NCBI GenBank assembly: GCA_937127435.1 | Contig: CAKZLZ010000104.1 | Coordinates: forward strand, 1-64,000 | Length of the DNA stretch: 64,000 bases | Direction: 5' to 3' | Source: an uncultured Verrucomicrobiota bacterium | GTDB taxonomy: Bacteria; Verrucomicrobiota; Kiritimatiellia; SS1-B-03-39; UBA6053 | Shown: positions 23,945-33,500 of the stretch, piece by piece | Layout of the letters: the number at the start of each line of letters is the position of its first letter | Numbering within the stretch: position 1 is the stretch's first letter | Notes under the pieces: model-generated | Told to the model about the DNA's origin: nothing | Databases searched by the model: none | What the model saw: only the letters and a program-made list of their open reading frames with translations | Position numbers and translations under genes: made by a program

Positions 23945-25633
23945 ATGAAACTGCCACATACCTTTTATGTACTCATTGGATTGAGTTTCTTTTTGTCTAT
24001 CCTTCCTGCACAACAGGCAGGACGTGAATGGGAGGAGACGGGTTCGGATAAAGAGATTGGCCCCATACTGGAATCCTTTCCGGACGGAGCTATACATCGA
24101 TTCGAAATGCTTCCGGACCGGGACGGAACTCAGTTGGCCACTACGATTTTTTTGCCGCCGGGTGAGGGGCCTTGGCCAGTGGTGTTTTGCAAAGGATTCT
24201 ATGGGCGTTTCACGATGAAAGGTTATGCAAAATCCGCAGGCAAGGACGGACAGGTGGTTTTTGTGATGCAAGATGCGAGGGGAACCGGTGATTCTGAAGG
24301 GAAGGGCACATATGATTCTGAATCTTTCGCCATTCATCAGCAGGACCTGGATGATTCTTTAAAATGGGTTTCCAAACAGGCCTGGTGTAACGGCCGGATA
24401 GGGGTGCGGGGCGGCAGCGGGAACGGGGTGGCGGCATTTCAGGCTTTTCTATCCGGGAACCCCGCGTTGAAAGTGGCGGATGGAGGGAATTCAAGTGGCT
24501 TTTCCAGTTACTGGATGGAACAAAATCGCGTGCGCCGCGGATTATATGACTGGATGAAAAATAATGGATTGGATATTCAGAAAAACGAACTCCCGACCAG
24601 GGTGCCTGCGATGTATCCGGAGGTGTTGAACAGGTTGTCGGAGCAAAAACCCAACCCGGCCTCGACCATGATCGTGAATGCTGCCTGGCATGATATTGTG
24701 AGTGAAAGTGCGTTGGATTTGTTTGCGGCGCAGTCGGAGAATGCCCAAATTTATGTGACCGTTTCTCCGGGTTGGCATGGGGGGCAAACCCAGATTCAAA
24801 AGCAAGCGTGGCCCAATCTTTGGAACCGAGGCATTTCGGTTCCGAAATTTTCAGACCTGCTTAAGAAAGACCTGAAACCTGAGCCCTCATTTATCCGCTA
24901 TTATCTTATGGGAGATCCGACAGATCCGGATAGTTTAGGAAATGAATGGAAAATTACCCGGGAATGGCCGGTTCCGTATTCGCCCACATCGTTTTATCTG
25001 CATGGGGACGGCAGCCTGCAGCCCTCACCCTCCCAAAAGGAGGGCTTCCTTTCGTATGTGTATGATCCGGCAGATCCTGCGCCTGCTTATGGGGGGAACG
25101 GAAGCTATCGCATTCAGATGGGCCCTTTGGATCAGCGTCCTTTATCGGACCGAAAAGATGTCCTGCGGTTTGTAAGCGAACCACTGTCGCAGCCCTTGAC
25201 GTTGGTGGGAAAATTTTCTGCCGATCTTTATATGTCCACCGATGCACCGGATACAATGTTTGTGGTGAAGGTGATCGATATTCATCCGGATGGGACAGAA
25301 ACCTGGCTCAGAGAATCGGCGGCGATGGGGCGTTATGCGGAAGGCTTGGATGGAAAGACCTCTCTGAAACCGGATGGGGTTTATCATCTGAAACTGGATC
25401 TGTGGAGTACCGCGAAAGTGATAAATGCAGGTCATCGATTGGGGGTGTTGATCACCAGTTCCGCCGTACTCGATAAAGAGGGTCCGCGACCTCAGCCGGT
25501 ATTTGAAGTGCATCCCAATGTTTGGACGACTTCCCGTAAAAATCCTGAGATAAAAGCGGCGACGCAACGCATTTGGTTGAGTCCTGAATATCCCAGTTCC
25601 ATTACATTACCCGTGGTCATAGGTGGAAAATAA
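23945..25633 (+). CDS. CocE/NonD-type (peptidase S15) alpha/beta hydrolase, secreted, copy A
   Basis: A 562-residue protein with a signal peptide (about residues 1-22, ILPAQQ). The catalytic domain has the S15/CocE layout: FYGRFTMKGYAKS, VFVMQDARGTGDSEGK, the nucleophile elbow RGGSGNG with Ser158, and VSPGWHGG with a candidate His. The C-terminal jelly-roll domain of the family follows (LTLVGKFSADLYMSTDAPDT, FVVKVIDIHPDG, GHRLGVLITSS). Family members cleave esters or X-Pro amides; the substrate here is unknown, and esterified polysaccharide or its amide-linked substituents are possible. It is divergent from the FGE/PQQ gene and overlaps the next XylR-like gene by 11 bases, so the hydrolase and regulator are co-transcribed. 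Paralogue: 40805-42574. Confidence 0.85.
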   Translation: MKLPHTFYVLIGLSFFLSILPAQQAGREWEETGSDKEIGPILESFPDGAIHRFEMLPDRDGTQLATTIFLPPGEGPWPVVFCKGFYGRFTMKGYAKSAGKDGQVVFVMQDARGTGDSEGKGTYDSESFAIHQQDLDDSLKWVSKQAWCNGRIGVRGGSGNGVAAFQAFLSGNPALKVADGGNSSGFSSYWMEQNRVRRGLYDWMKNNGLDIQKNELPTRVPAMYPEVLNRLSEQKPNPASTMIVNAAWHDIVSESALDLFAAQSENAQIYVTVSPGWHGGQTQIQKQAWPNLWNRGISVPKFSDLLKKDLKPEPSFIRYYLMGDPTDPDSLGNEWKITREWPVPYSPTSFYLHGDGSLQPSPSQKEGFLSYVYDPADPAPAYGGNGSYRIQMGPLDQRPLSDRKDVLRFVSEPLSQPLTLVGKFSADLYMSTDAPDTMFVVKVIDIHPDGTETWLRESAAMGRYAEGLDGKTSLKPDGVYHLKLDLWSTAKVINAGHRLGVLITSSAVLDKEGPRPQPVFEVHPNVWTTSRKNPEIKAATQRIWLSPEYPSSITLPVVIGGK

Positions 25634-26783
25634 GTCTACAAGAGAGGTGTTTCTTATTCTGCCGAGCCATCAGGAGGCCAATCGGGAGATTATCCGGGGC
25701 ATTTATGAATACGCCTATCCTGAATTTCGCTGGGCCTTTTTCCATGTGAATCAGACGGTCCGGGCCATTGAACATATCAGTCAGTTAAAAACAGCTTCAG
25801 GAATCATCGGATTGTTGGGGCGGGAGGATTTAGCGGATGCGGCTGCGAAGAGTTCGTTGCCGGTGGTGAATATTCATGACGGGGAGGTGTATGCGGGACT
25901 GCCGCAGGTGGGGGAGGATGGCTATTTGATCGGGGCCTATGCTGCGGAGTGTTTGCAGGATACGGGAGCCGAACATGTGGGCTTTTATGGGCTGAAAGGG
26001 GCGAATTTTTCCGAAGTTCGTTGCCGCGGATTTTGTGATACGCTGAAGAAATTGGGGCGGAAGGATGTGAACGTATTTTTTCGGGATCCGGCGATGTTAC
26101 AATCGATGGAGCATTTTGGGGAGCGGAACCCGGCCCTGGAATGGCTTGAAGCCTGCCCCAAGCCTATCGCTATTTATTGTGCGAATGATACCTTTGCGAA
26201 TGAATTGTCTGTGGCCTGTTTTCAAGCCGATATCCGGATTCCTCAGGAGGTGATGTTGCTGGGAACGGATAATGACTCGATCTGGGCAAAGGTGGCTCAT
26301 CCGTCATTGTCTTCAATACAGTTACCGTATCGGGAAATCGGACGTCGGGCAGCGCAGATGTTGCAACAGTTGATTCAGGGTGATGCGATTGATGAAACGC
26401 TCTTGCGTATTCATCAGCCGGAAATCGTGGAACGTCAGTCGACTGCACGTGTACACGCGTCCGATCCTTTAGTGGAAAAAGCGTTGTTGTGGATGCAGGA
26501 AAGGGGACAGACGGGTGCAGGCATGCACGAAGTGGCAAAGGTGGCCGGATGCTCGACCCGGGCTCTGGAAATCCGGTTTCAAAAAGCCCTTGGCCGTTCA
26601 CCCGGATCGGAGTTAAAGCGCATTCGCCTGACTTTTGTAAAGCAACTGCTCCGGGAAGCAGATTGGACGATTGAGACGATTGCGGAGGACTGCAATTTCT
26701 CCAGTGGCGCATACCTTAGTCAGTTCTTTAAGCGCGAAACCGGGATGACTCCGGGGGCCTATCGGAAGACCTTTAGGCTTTGA
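25623..26783 (+). CDS. XylR-like regulator (LacI-type sensor + AraC HTH)
   Basis: A 386-residue protein, closely similar to the product of 18129: REVFLILPSHQEANREIIRG, GIIGLLGREDLADAAAKS, KPIAIYCANDTFANELSVAC, and two AraC HTH units (MHEVAKVAGCSTRALEIRF and IETIAEDCNFSSGAYLSQFF, then TPGAYRK). The GTG start at 25623 overlaps the end of the S15 gene and gives the same N-terminal spacing as its paralogue. Its place in the S15 operon, opposite the FGE/PQQ gene, suggests a sugar-type ligand controls that pair. This is the main hint that the FGE/PQQ and S15 proteins belong to carbohydrate metabolism. Confidence 0.9.
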   Translation: MENKSTREVFLILPSHQEANREIIRGIYEYAYPEFRWAFFHVNQTVRAIEHISQLKTASGIIGLLGREDLADAAAKSSLPVVNIHDGEVYAGLPQVGEDGYLIGAYAAECLQDTGAEHVGFYGLKGANFSEVRCRGFCDTLKKLGRKDVNVFFRDPAMLQSMEHFGERNPALEWLEACPKPIAIYCANDTFANELSVACFQADIRIPQEVMLLGTDNDSIWAKVAHPSLSSIQLPYREIGRRAAQMLQQLIQGDAIDETLLRIHQPEIVERQSTARVHASDPLVEKALLWMQERGQTGAGMHEVAKVAGCSTRALEIRFQKALGRSPGSELKRIRLTFVKQLLREADWTIETIAEDCNFSSGAYLSQFFKRETGMTPGAYRKTFRL

Positions 26784-26803
26784 TTTTATCTCAAAACCTT
26801 TAG

Positions 26804-26832
26804 TTGTAAATGTCGTGCTTTCGTGTTATCGT
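26804..26832 (+). promoter_or_regulatory. Possible promoter of the toxin-antitoxin pair (leaderless?)
   Basis: TTGTAA, 17 bases, then an extended -10 (TGtTATCGT) place transcription start at about 26839, the first base of the antitoxin ATG. No ribosome-binding site precedes that ATG, so the transcript may be leaderless. Confidence 0.4.
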
Positions 26833-26838
26833 GCAAAT

Positions 26839-27072
26839 ATGAATGTTACGGTAAAACTTGATGATGAATTGGTAAAAATGGCCCGGCATCGTGCGGTGGA
26901 CCGTGGCCTATCGTTGTCCAAATGGCTTGGAGAGTTGATTCGATCCGATTTAAAGGGACAAGCCCGCTCAAATCCATCCAACCTTCTTCAGGCAATCGGA
27001 AACGATGAGCTTGCGGATTTTGAGTTGGAAATACCAACGGATAAGGCAGCTATTCGGGATGTGGAGTGGTGA
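26839..27072 (+). CDS. VapB-type ribbon-helix-helix antitoxin
   Basis: A 77-residue protein. The N-terminus MNVTVKLDDELVKMARHRAV followed by GLSLSKWLGELIRSDL is a ribbon-helix-helix DNA-binding motif, as in many VapB/CopG antitoxins. The acidic C-terminus (DELADFELEIPTDKAAIRDVEW, in parts) would bind the toxin. Its TGA stop overlaps the toxin ATG (TGATG). It should neutralise the PIN-domain RNase and repress its own promoter. The upstream in-frame codons from 26815 are unlikely to be translated. Confidence 0.83.
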   Translation: MNVTVKLDDELVKMARHRAVDRGLSLSKWLGELIRSDLKGQARSNPSNLLQAIGNDELADFELEIPTDKAAIRDVEW

Positions 27073-27485
27073 TGGCCGGATTCTTGTTGGATACGAATGT
27101 CATTTCGGAAGTGCGGAAAGGTAAGAAGTGCGATCCACAGGTGGTGGCATGGGTTTCGTCGGTTCCCCTACATCAGATGTATGTGAGTGTGATTTCGTTG
27201 ATGGAAATCTCTTCCGGTATTTTTAAAGTACTTAAGCATCAGCCTGACTTTGGCATAAAATTGCAAGCCTGGTATCAGAATGAGTTAAAACCCGGATTTG
27301 AAGGGCGTGTTTTGTTGATAGATGAGGCAATTGCGGAGGAATGCGCGCGTTTAAATCATCTGCGAACCTTACCGTACCGTGATGGATTGATTGCGGCGAC
27401 GGCTTCCGGACAGGGTTTAACCTTGGTAAGCTGCAACCTTAAAGATTTTGCGGGTTTAGGTCTGGAATTGATGAACCCTTGGTAA
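27072..27485 (+). CDS. VapC-type PIN-domain ribonuclease toxin
   Basis: A 137-residue PIN-domain protein. Acidic catalytic residues are in place: FLLDTNVISEVRKG (Asp7, Glu13), VISLMEISSG (Glu) and LPYRDGLIAATA (Asp). VapC toxins cut tRNA or rRNA and stop translation; the antitoxin gene directly upstream overlaps it (TGATG). The start at 27072 is chosen for this overlap; two in-frame GTG codons precede it. The pair stands between a sugar regulator and the first giant secreted protein and could stabilise this accessory region. Alternatives such as another PIN nuclease are unlikely given the partner. Confidence 0.87.
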   Translation: MAGFLLDTNVISEVRKGKKCDPQVVAWVSSVPLHQMYVSVISLMEISSGIFKVLKHQPDFGIKLQAWYQNELKPGFEGRVLLIDEAIAEECARLNHLRTLPYRDGLIAATASGQGLTLVSCNLKDFAGLGLELMNPW

Positions 27486-27516
27486 TGCGGGTAAGCGGCC
27501 AAACTGCTTTTGGGAA

Positions 27517-30500
27517 TCACTGTGTAACTCTCAAGCGGCAGAAGCCCTTACCGGAAATGTCTATGGGAATAGATACCGTGACCGTGTTTCCCACATTTCC
27601 GGGGTTGATGCTGTACTCCGTCCAGGAGTCCGGGCTGAGATCCGGACTGGTTTCAATGGTATAGGTCAGTTCGCTTCTTTCACGGCGGAAGATGAAATTA
27701 AAGGTGCTACTTTCCATTCCCCCGGATGCGGAGGGCAATTCACTTGGATTGGCCATCGCATTACCCGGCATCCCAAGAGCGTATTTCATTAGGTTTGTGA
27801 CCCCGTCATTGAAAGGGATTGAAGAGGGAAGAGCATCATCGCCACTGAGGCTGGCCTCACCGGCCCATGTATCAAAAATGGTAGCGCCGGGGATTTCGGT
27901 GATACGGATTGCATTGAGCAAGGCCCATTCTGTTCCGTTGCCGGTGACGCTGATTTCTAAAACCTCTCCGGTTTGAAGTTGAATGTCGTTCCAACGGAGG
28001 ACTTGAGTTTGACGGCCAGCTGTTACGGCAAAATTTGCGCTGTCATAGGATACGGTCGTCGTCACAGTCGATCCGGAAATTCCGGCTTTGGCAGTGAGAT
28101 CGGCATAGGAGTAATAGGCGGTATCGGCGGCGATGTAGGTTTCGATATTATAGCTTCCGGCGGCGAGGTTATGAATTTTTATGGTATAGGTGCTGTCTCC
28201 GGTTTTGATACGGATGGCACTGTTGGAGGCGGCATCGGTTAACCAAGAGGCAGCATCGGGATCTTCATTGGTTTGGGTTGCGTAATTATTGGCCGTGAAG
28301 AGCCGGCTCTCGGTGCTGCCATAGCCGATGTCAGCGCTGAGTTGCATTTCAATGCCGGTGGCGTTGCTGCCGTCGTCGTAGATAAGGTTCGTCAGGGTGA
28401 GAGGGAGGGTCGTGAGATTTGTGCTGTGGCTCAGGTTATTCCAGTTGCCGCTCTCGCTGGAGCCAAAATTGAACAGCAGGTGTTTTTCGCCGCTGCTTAC
28501 TGTGGGGGTAGTGGTGAAAGTGATCCCATTAGAGAGTTCACTGAAATTTCCGGTGGCATCGCTGGACCGGATTGTGAGGTAATAGGTTGTTCCCGCGTTG
28601 AGATCGCTGAGGGTCAAGGTTTCGGTAGACCCGGCAACGGAGGGGGGTGGCGCATTATCGATAGCGGTGGCGTTATTGAAATCTGTTTCGTCTTGGATTG
28701 CGGTACTGCTGATGCGCAGGTCGTAGGAGGTGGCGGTTCCGACCACACCGTCGTCTCCGGGAGCGGTCCAGGCGAGGTCGACGCTGGTGGTTGTGATGTT
28801 ACCTGTGGTCAGGTCTACGATGGCGGCAGGCGGGGTGCTGTCGGCATTTTTGATGCTCACGGTGGCACTGGTTGAATGGGTGATCCCGAGATCGTCGCTC
28901 AGTTCGACCCAGTAAGTAGCGGCCACGGTTCGTGCAGGAGTGGTCAGGCTGGCGGAAGTGGCGCCGCTGAGCGGGTTGCTGCGGTCGCCACTGACCCCTT
29001 GATACCATTGGTAAGTCAGGCTCCCTGTGCTTTCGGCCAGGACCGAGAGGGTGGTGCTACTGTCAGCTGCGATGGTTATGGCTTGCGGATGCTGGAGCAC
29101 GCGTGGGCCGGTTAAGGGGATCAGATTGATGGTGTGCGAGTGGGCATGGCCGAATTCATTGCTGACTTTGACCCAGTAATTGACGGGTAGTCTGGGGGTT
29201 GTAACCACGAGTGTGGATGCGGTGGCCGCGCTGACGGGACTGCTTTCGTCGCAACTGAAGCCTTGATACCATTGGTAAGTGAGATTCGATCCCTCCGCCG
29301 TGACGGTCAGGGTCTGACTTTCTCCATAGGGAAAGCTGCTGTCCGGGGTTTGGCGGGTGATTACCGGGGCATGCAAACCGGGGGACTGCAAGGTGCTGCG
29401 GATATCTGATTCCGCAACGACCTGGCTGACCTGAGCATTTTTGATGATACGAATGCGATAGGCGTAGGGGGCGCCGGTCGTTGCATCCGTGTAGGTCGTG
29501 CTGCCGGCGGGCAGGGTGGCTAGGGTTTGCCAATCACCGGGGACTTGTTCTTTGACAAAGCGGAAGGCGTCGGCGCGAACTGCGTCGCCTGCGGTAGGGA
29601 ATTCGTTGGTGTAGCTCAGGCTGGCGCCGTCTTGTAGATTATAGCTGCCCATGTAGATCCACTCACCGGCCCGAGACTGGGTGTTGTGGATTTTGCGATA
29701 AGTGTGGTAGAGGTTGTGGGTGCCTCCGGAACCATCGGTCAGGGTCATTTCGAAATTAGACATAGAGCTGTTATCGGGACGACAGATGTAGAGGGCGTAG
29801 CGTCCGGCTTGCCCGGTGAGATCCGGGGTGTAGGTCACGGAAGCATCCGGGTTGGTTGTGACACTTGCCACTTCTTTGTAGTCGCCGTTATAACCATTGG
29901 AATCCGTCACGTCATTCCAGCTTCCGGTGTAGGCTGCGGCTTCTTCATCCAGAATCACATCGTAATCATCCGCTCCCGCGGGCAAAGTCTGCCGTTCGAT
30001 GCGGAAGCCGACGCTTGCGGAGGAGTGATCGATCCAGTTGAGCATGACGGATGTGGTATTGTCCGTTGCGTTGAAACCCGAAGGATGTTCTGTAGATTCA
30101 TCGATTGCCGTGAAACCTTGGCCTGCTACGATCACTTCCGCCAAGCTTTGGGCCAAGTTGGTAAGGGGTTGCCCATCAGCGAAGTCTGTGTCGCGCAAGG
30201 GGGCATAGACTTCCATACTGGCCTGTATCATGGACCCCTCGTATAGAGCCTGCGCTTCATCGGCATTAAGGGCTGCCCGCCAGATCATCATATCCTGATA
30301 ATCGGCCACCGTGGGGGGCGTTAAGCCACTGCCGCCCGGACCACCGAGGACAAATTTCAGCGGTTCGATTTTTTCGTTGATACTGCCCGCGGCTGAACCA
30401 TTGACAAATAGAAGCGTGCGTTCAGAAGCATAGTAATGGCTGAGAAGAATTTCGTGCCACTGTCCGTCGTTCAGAGCAATTCCTGTGCTGATGCTCACAT

Positions 30501-33500
30501 CACTTTGATATTCCAGCAGGCCGTTATTGATGACGAGTGAAGCGGATAGGGGCGCATCCGCATTGTTGGCATCCATGGCCTGAATGCTTGCGAGAACGCC
30601 GTCGGAATCTGTGCGTACCAGAAAACGAAGAGCAAAAGAGTGAATGGGTTGAGCGTAGACGGTATCGGCAGGGCGATAGAGCAGCGGGGAGATGTCGCTT
30701 GGGTTATTGATGTGAAGATAGCCCGGAGCGTTCTGACGGGTGGGTGTACTTTTCCCTTGTTCGAGAGCATCATAGACACTGGGAACATAAGCGTAGAACA
30801 ATTCGAGATGACCGGCGTCATTCGGATGCACCGCGGTACTTTCCGCACCGTATCCAGGGGGGTAGTGGCCGTTGCCATCGTCCAATGCGCCGAGGAAATT
30901 AACACTGGGAACATCCAATGAGTTGAGATGGCGGTTCATACGTTGCACGGCGGCATATTCATCAGGTCCGTATGCATCTTTCATGTAAACCAAGCCAACC
31001 AGTGGGCGGATGCTGTTTTGATAGGCCGTTTGGTTGATGCGCTGAATCCCGTAACGGAAATTTTCATGGGCCCAATAGGCGTCCGCCTCTGGAGCGAGGC
31101 CTTCGTTACCGAGAGTCAGTCCGGTGAAAACGTATCCGAAGTCCACATTATTACTGCCACCGGTGTTCAGAAGGTGGTTGTCTAAATTGTCGCCGGCCTG
31201 GATGGTGTTCCAACCGGGAATGCCGCGGTTGCGCAAGGTCCAACCGTTGTTTGCGAGGAGTTCCCGGGTCAGGTAGGAGTAGCCTTTCATCCATTGTTTG
31301 ATGTCGTCATCGTCGTCACCGGGAGCATAATTTCCCTGGTCATGGGGAGCGATGGCTGGTTCGTAATCGGCGGCATAACCGAAAATGGTGGAGGATCCGT
31401 AGTGTGCGATATTTTTATTTGGAAGGGGGCTGACTTGCAGATAAACTGTATCCGAATCCACACTGCCGTTCACATCTGTAACCTGCACCCAGTAGGAGTT
31501 GTTGCTGCTTAAGGCGCTGGTCGTAATTTCAGAAGAAGTGGCTCCGTTGATGGGTGAGGAGGTGTCGCCGCTGTCTCCGAGATACCATTGGTAGCTCAGG
31601 GAACCGGCATCACCGCTGGCGGAAATGGAAAGATTCGCACTTTGTCCGTTGACCAGTGTCTGACTCATCGGTTGGGTGGCGATCACGGGCGCTTCTCCGG
31701 TGGGGCTTCCATCTGTATCCAGCAGGAGACGGACATTGTCGATACCCAGGTAGGTGTAGGGGTTTGCGGGATCAAAGGTATTGACGTTTTGACCAAATCC
31801 TTCGCCGGAAATCGCAATTACCAAGCGGGTGTTACTGCCGTAATCCGTGTAGGTCCAGGTTTGGGTTGTACTGTGAGTCGTCCAGTCGGTTTCATCGCCG
31901 ATGTCAAATTCAGTATCAGAATAATTAAACGCAATATTCCCATCACCGGTGACGGTCATGGCGGTGCCGCTGATCAGTGAACCGGCTTGTGAGTAGGTGC
32001 CGTTGTTGTCTGCGAGGGCGCAGCGAATCATAGCTCCGCTATCGTAGGCGGCTGCAGGATCGGTGCGGTCGACTTTGTAATCGAACTGCAGTGAGTAGCT
32101 GGCACCCGGAGTGAGCCCCAGCGCTTGCGGGTCTATCCATGTTACAATGGTTTGGGCTGCCGTTTGACTGTAGTTTCGTGCAATTTGCAGATATCCGTCG
32201 TTGTTTCCGCCACTGGCGATTGAACGGACGTAGTTGCCACTGATGCCATTGGAGGGGTAGGCGTACCAATCGCTATTTGTAGATGCAAGGTTGATGGCAT
32301 GAGGTAGCGTGTTATCGCTTGCGACATCAAATTCTCCCAGGGTGTACAGGGTCGGCGGGGCTGCGGTTGTGACCGAGATTGAAGCGGACTGCAGGCTGTC
32401 GTTGCCTTCCACATCGCGGCTGCGAATCGAAAAATAGTAAGGCGTTGAAGCAGATAGTCCTGCAAAGGTATAAGACTCCGCACTGCCCGGTGCAGAGGGT
32501 GTTAGTAAACCTGCTGCAGGGGTGGCATTTTCGAAATCCCCGGCGGTGGTGATGGGGAAGGTACTGATGCGCAGGTCATAACTTGCCACGCCGGAATCGT
32601 CATCGGTAGGGGCTGTCCAGGTCAGTTCAATGGCGCTGTCACTCACACTGGTCGCAACCAAGTCGTTGATCGTTGCGGGTGGGGTGGTGTCGGGTACATC
32701 AATAAAGATACTGAAATCCGCGCTGGAACCGGAGCTGTCGCTGTCGTCTACTTGGGCGGTGAAGGAGAAGGTACCGTCTGCAGTAGGCGTTCCGCTGAGG
32801 GCTCCATCTTCAGCCAGTATAAGTCCGCCGGGTAAGGTTCCTGCGGTCAGGGTCCACGTGTAGGGCGGGATGCCCCCGGCGGCGATCAATTGTTCTGAAT
32901 AGGCAGTGCCGACCAGACCATCGGGGAGGGTCGCGTCTTCGGTGGTGAGCCCGGGTGGCGCGCTGACGCTGACATCGAAGCTGGTGCTGGCGGAGAGTCC
33001 TTGCTCATCCGTGACCGTGGCGGTGAGGGTGGCGGTTCCGGTTTGGTTAAAGGTGGGAGTCCATTGGACGTGGCGGTGTGCACCGACTTTGATTACGGTG
33101 ATTGCACTGTCGGGGATTAAGGTTTGATTGCTGGAGGCCACGCTCACTTCAAGTACAGTTTCGCCGGGTATCGTGGATTTATTGTCGGTATAAAGGTCGA
33201 AAACGCGCAGTTCCAACGGATCGCCGGGGGTGGCGAAATAGGAGTTTTGATCGGCGGGTTGGCTGATCACCGGCACTTTGTTGTCTTGCGCTTTGGGGCC
33301 GCAGTAAAAGCTTTTCGTGACGTTGGAGTTTCCGTCGCTCAGGTTGAGGGTGATGGTGGCGCCGCCGGTTACCGGTTTGACGCGGACATAGCGAAACTGT
33401 CCGGAGCCACCGAGAAATATATTTTCATCGGGAATAGCGGTGGTGTTGCTTGAGCTTGCTGTGAGTAAAAGGTCTCCGGGATCGGTGTCGTAGTCATAAA

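Noticed and set aside
28273-28875. Long plus-strand open frames opposite the giant minus-strand gene
   Set aside because: They are repeat-biased antisense readings (Gly/Val/Ile-rich) of the Ser/Thr/Asp-rich coding strand, without start signals.
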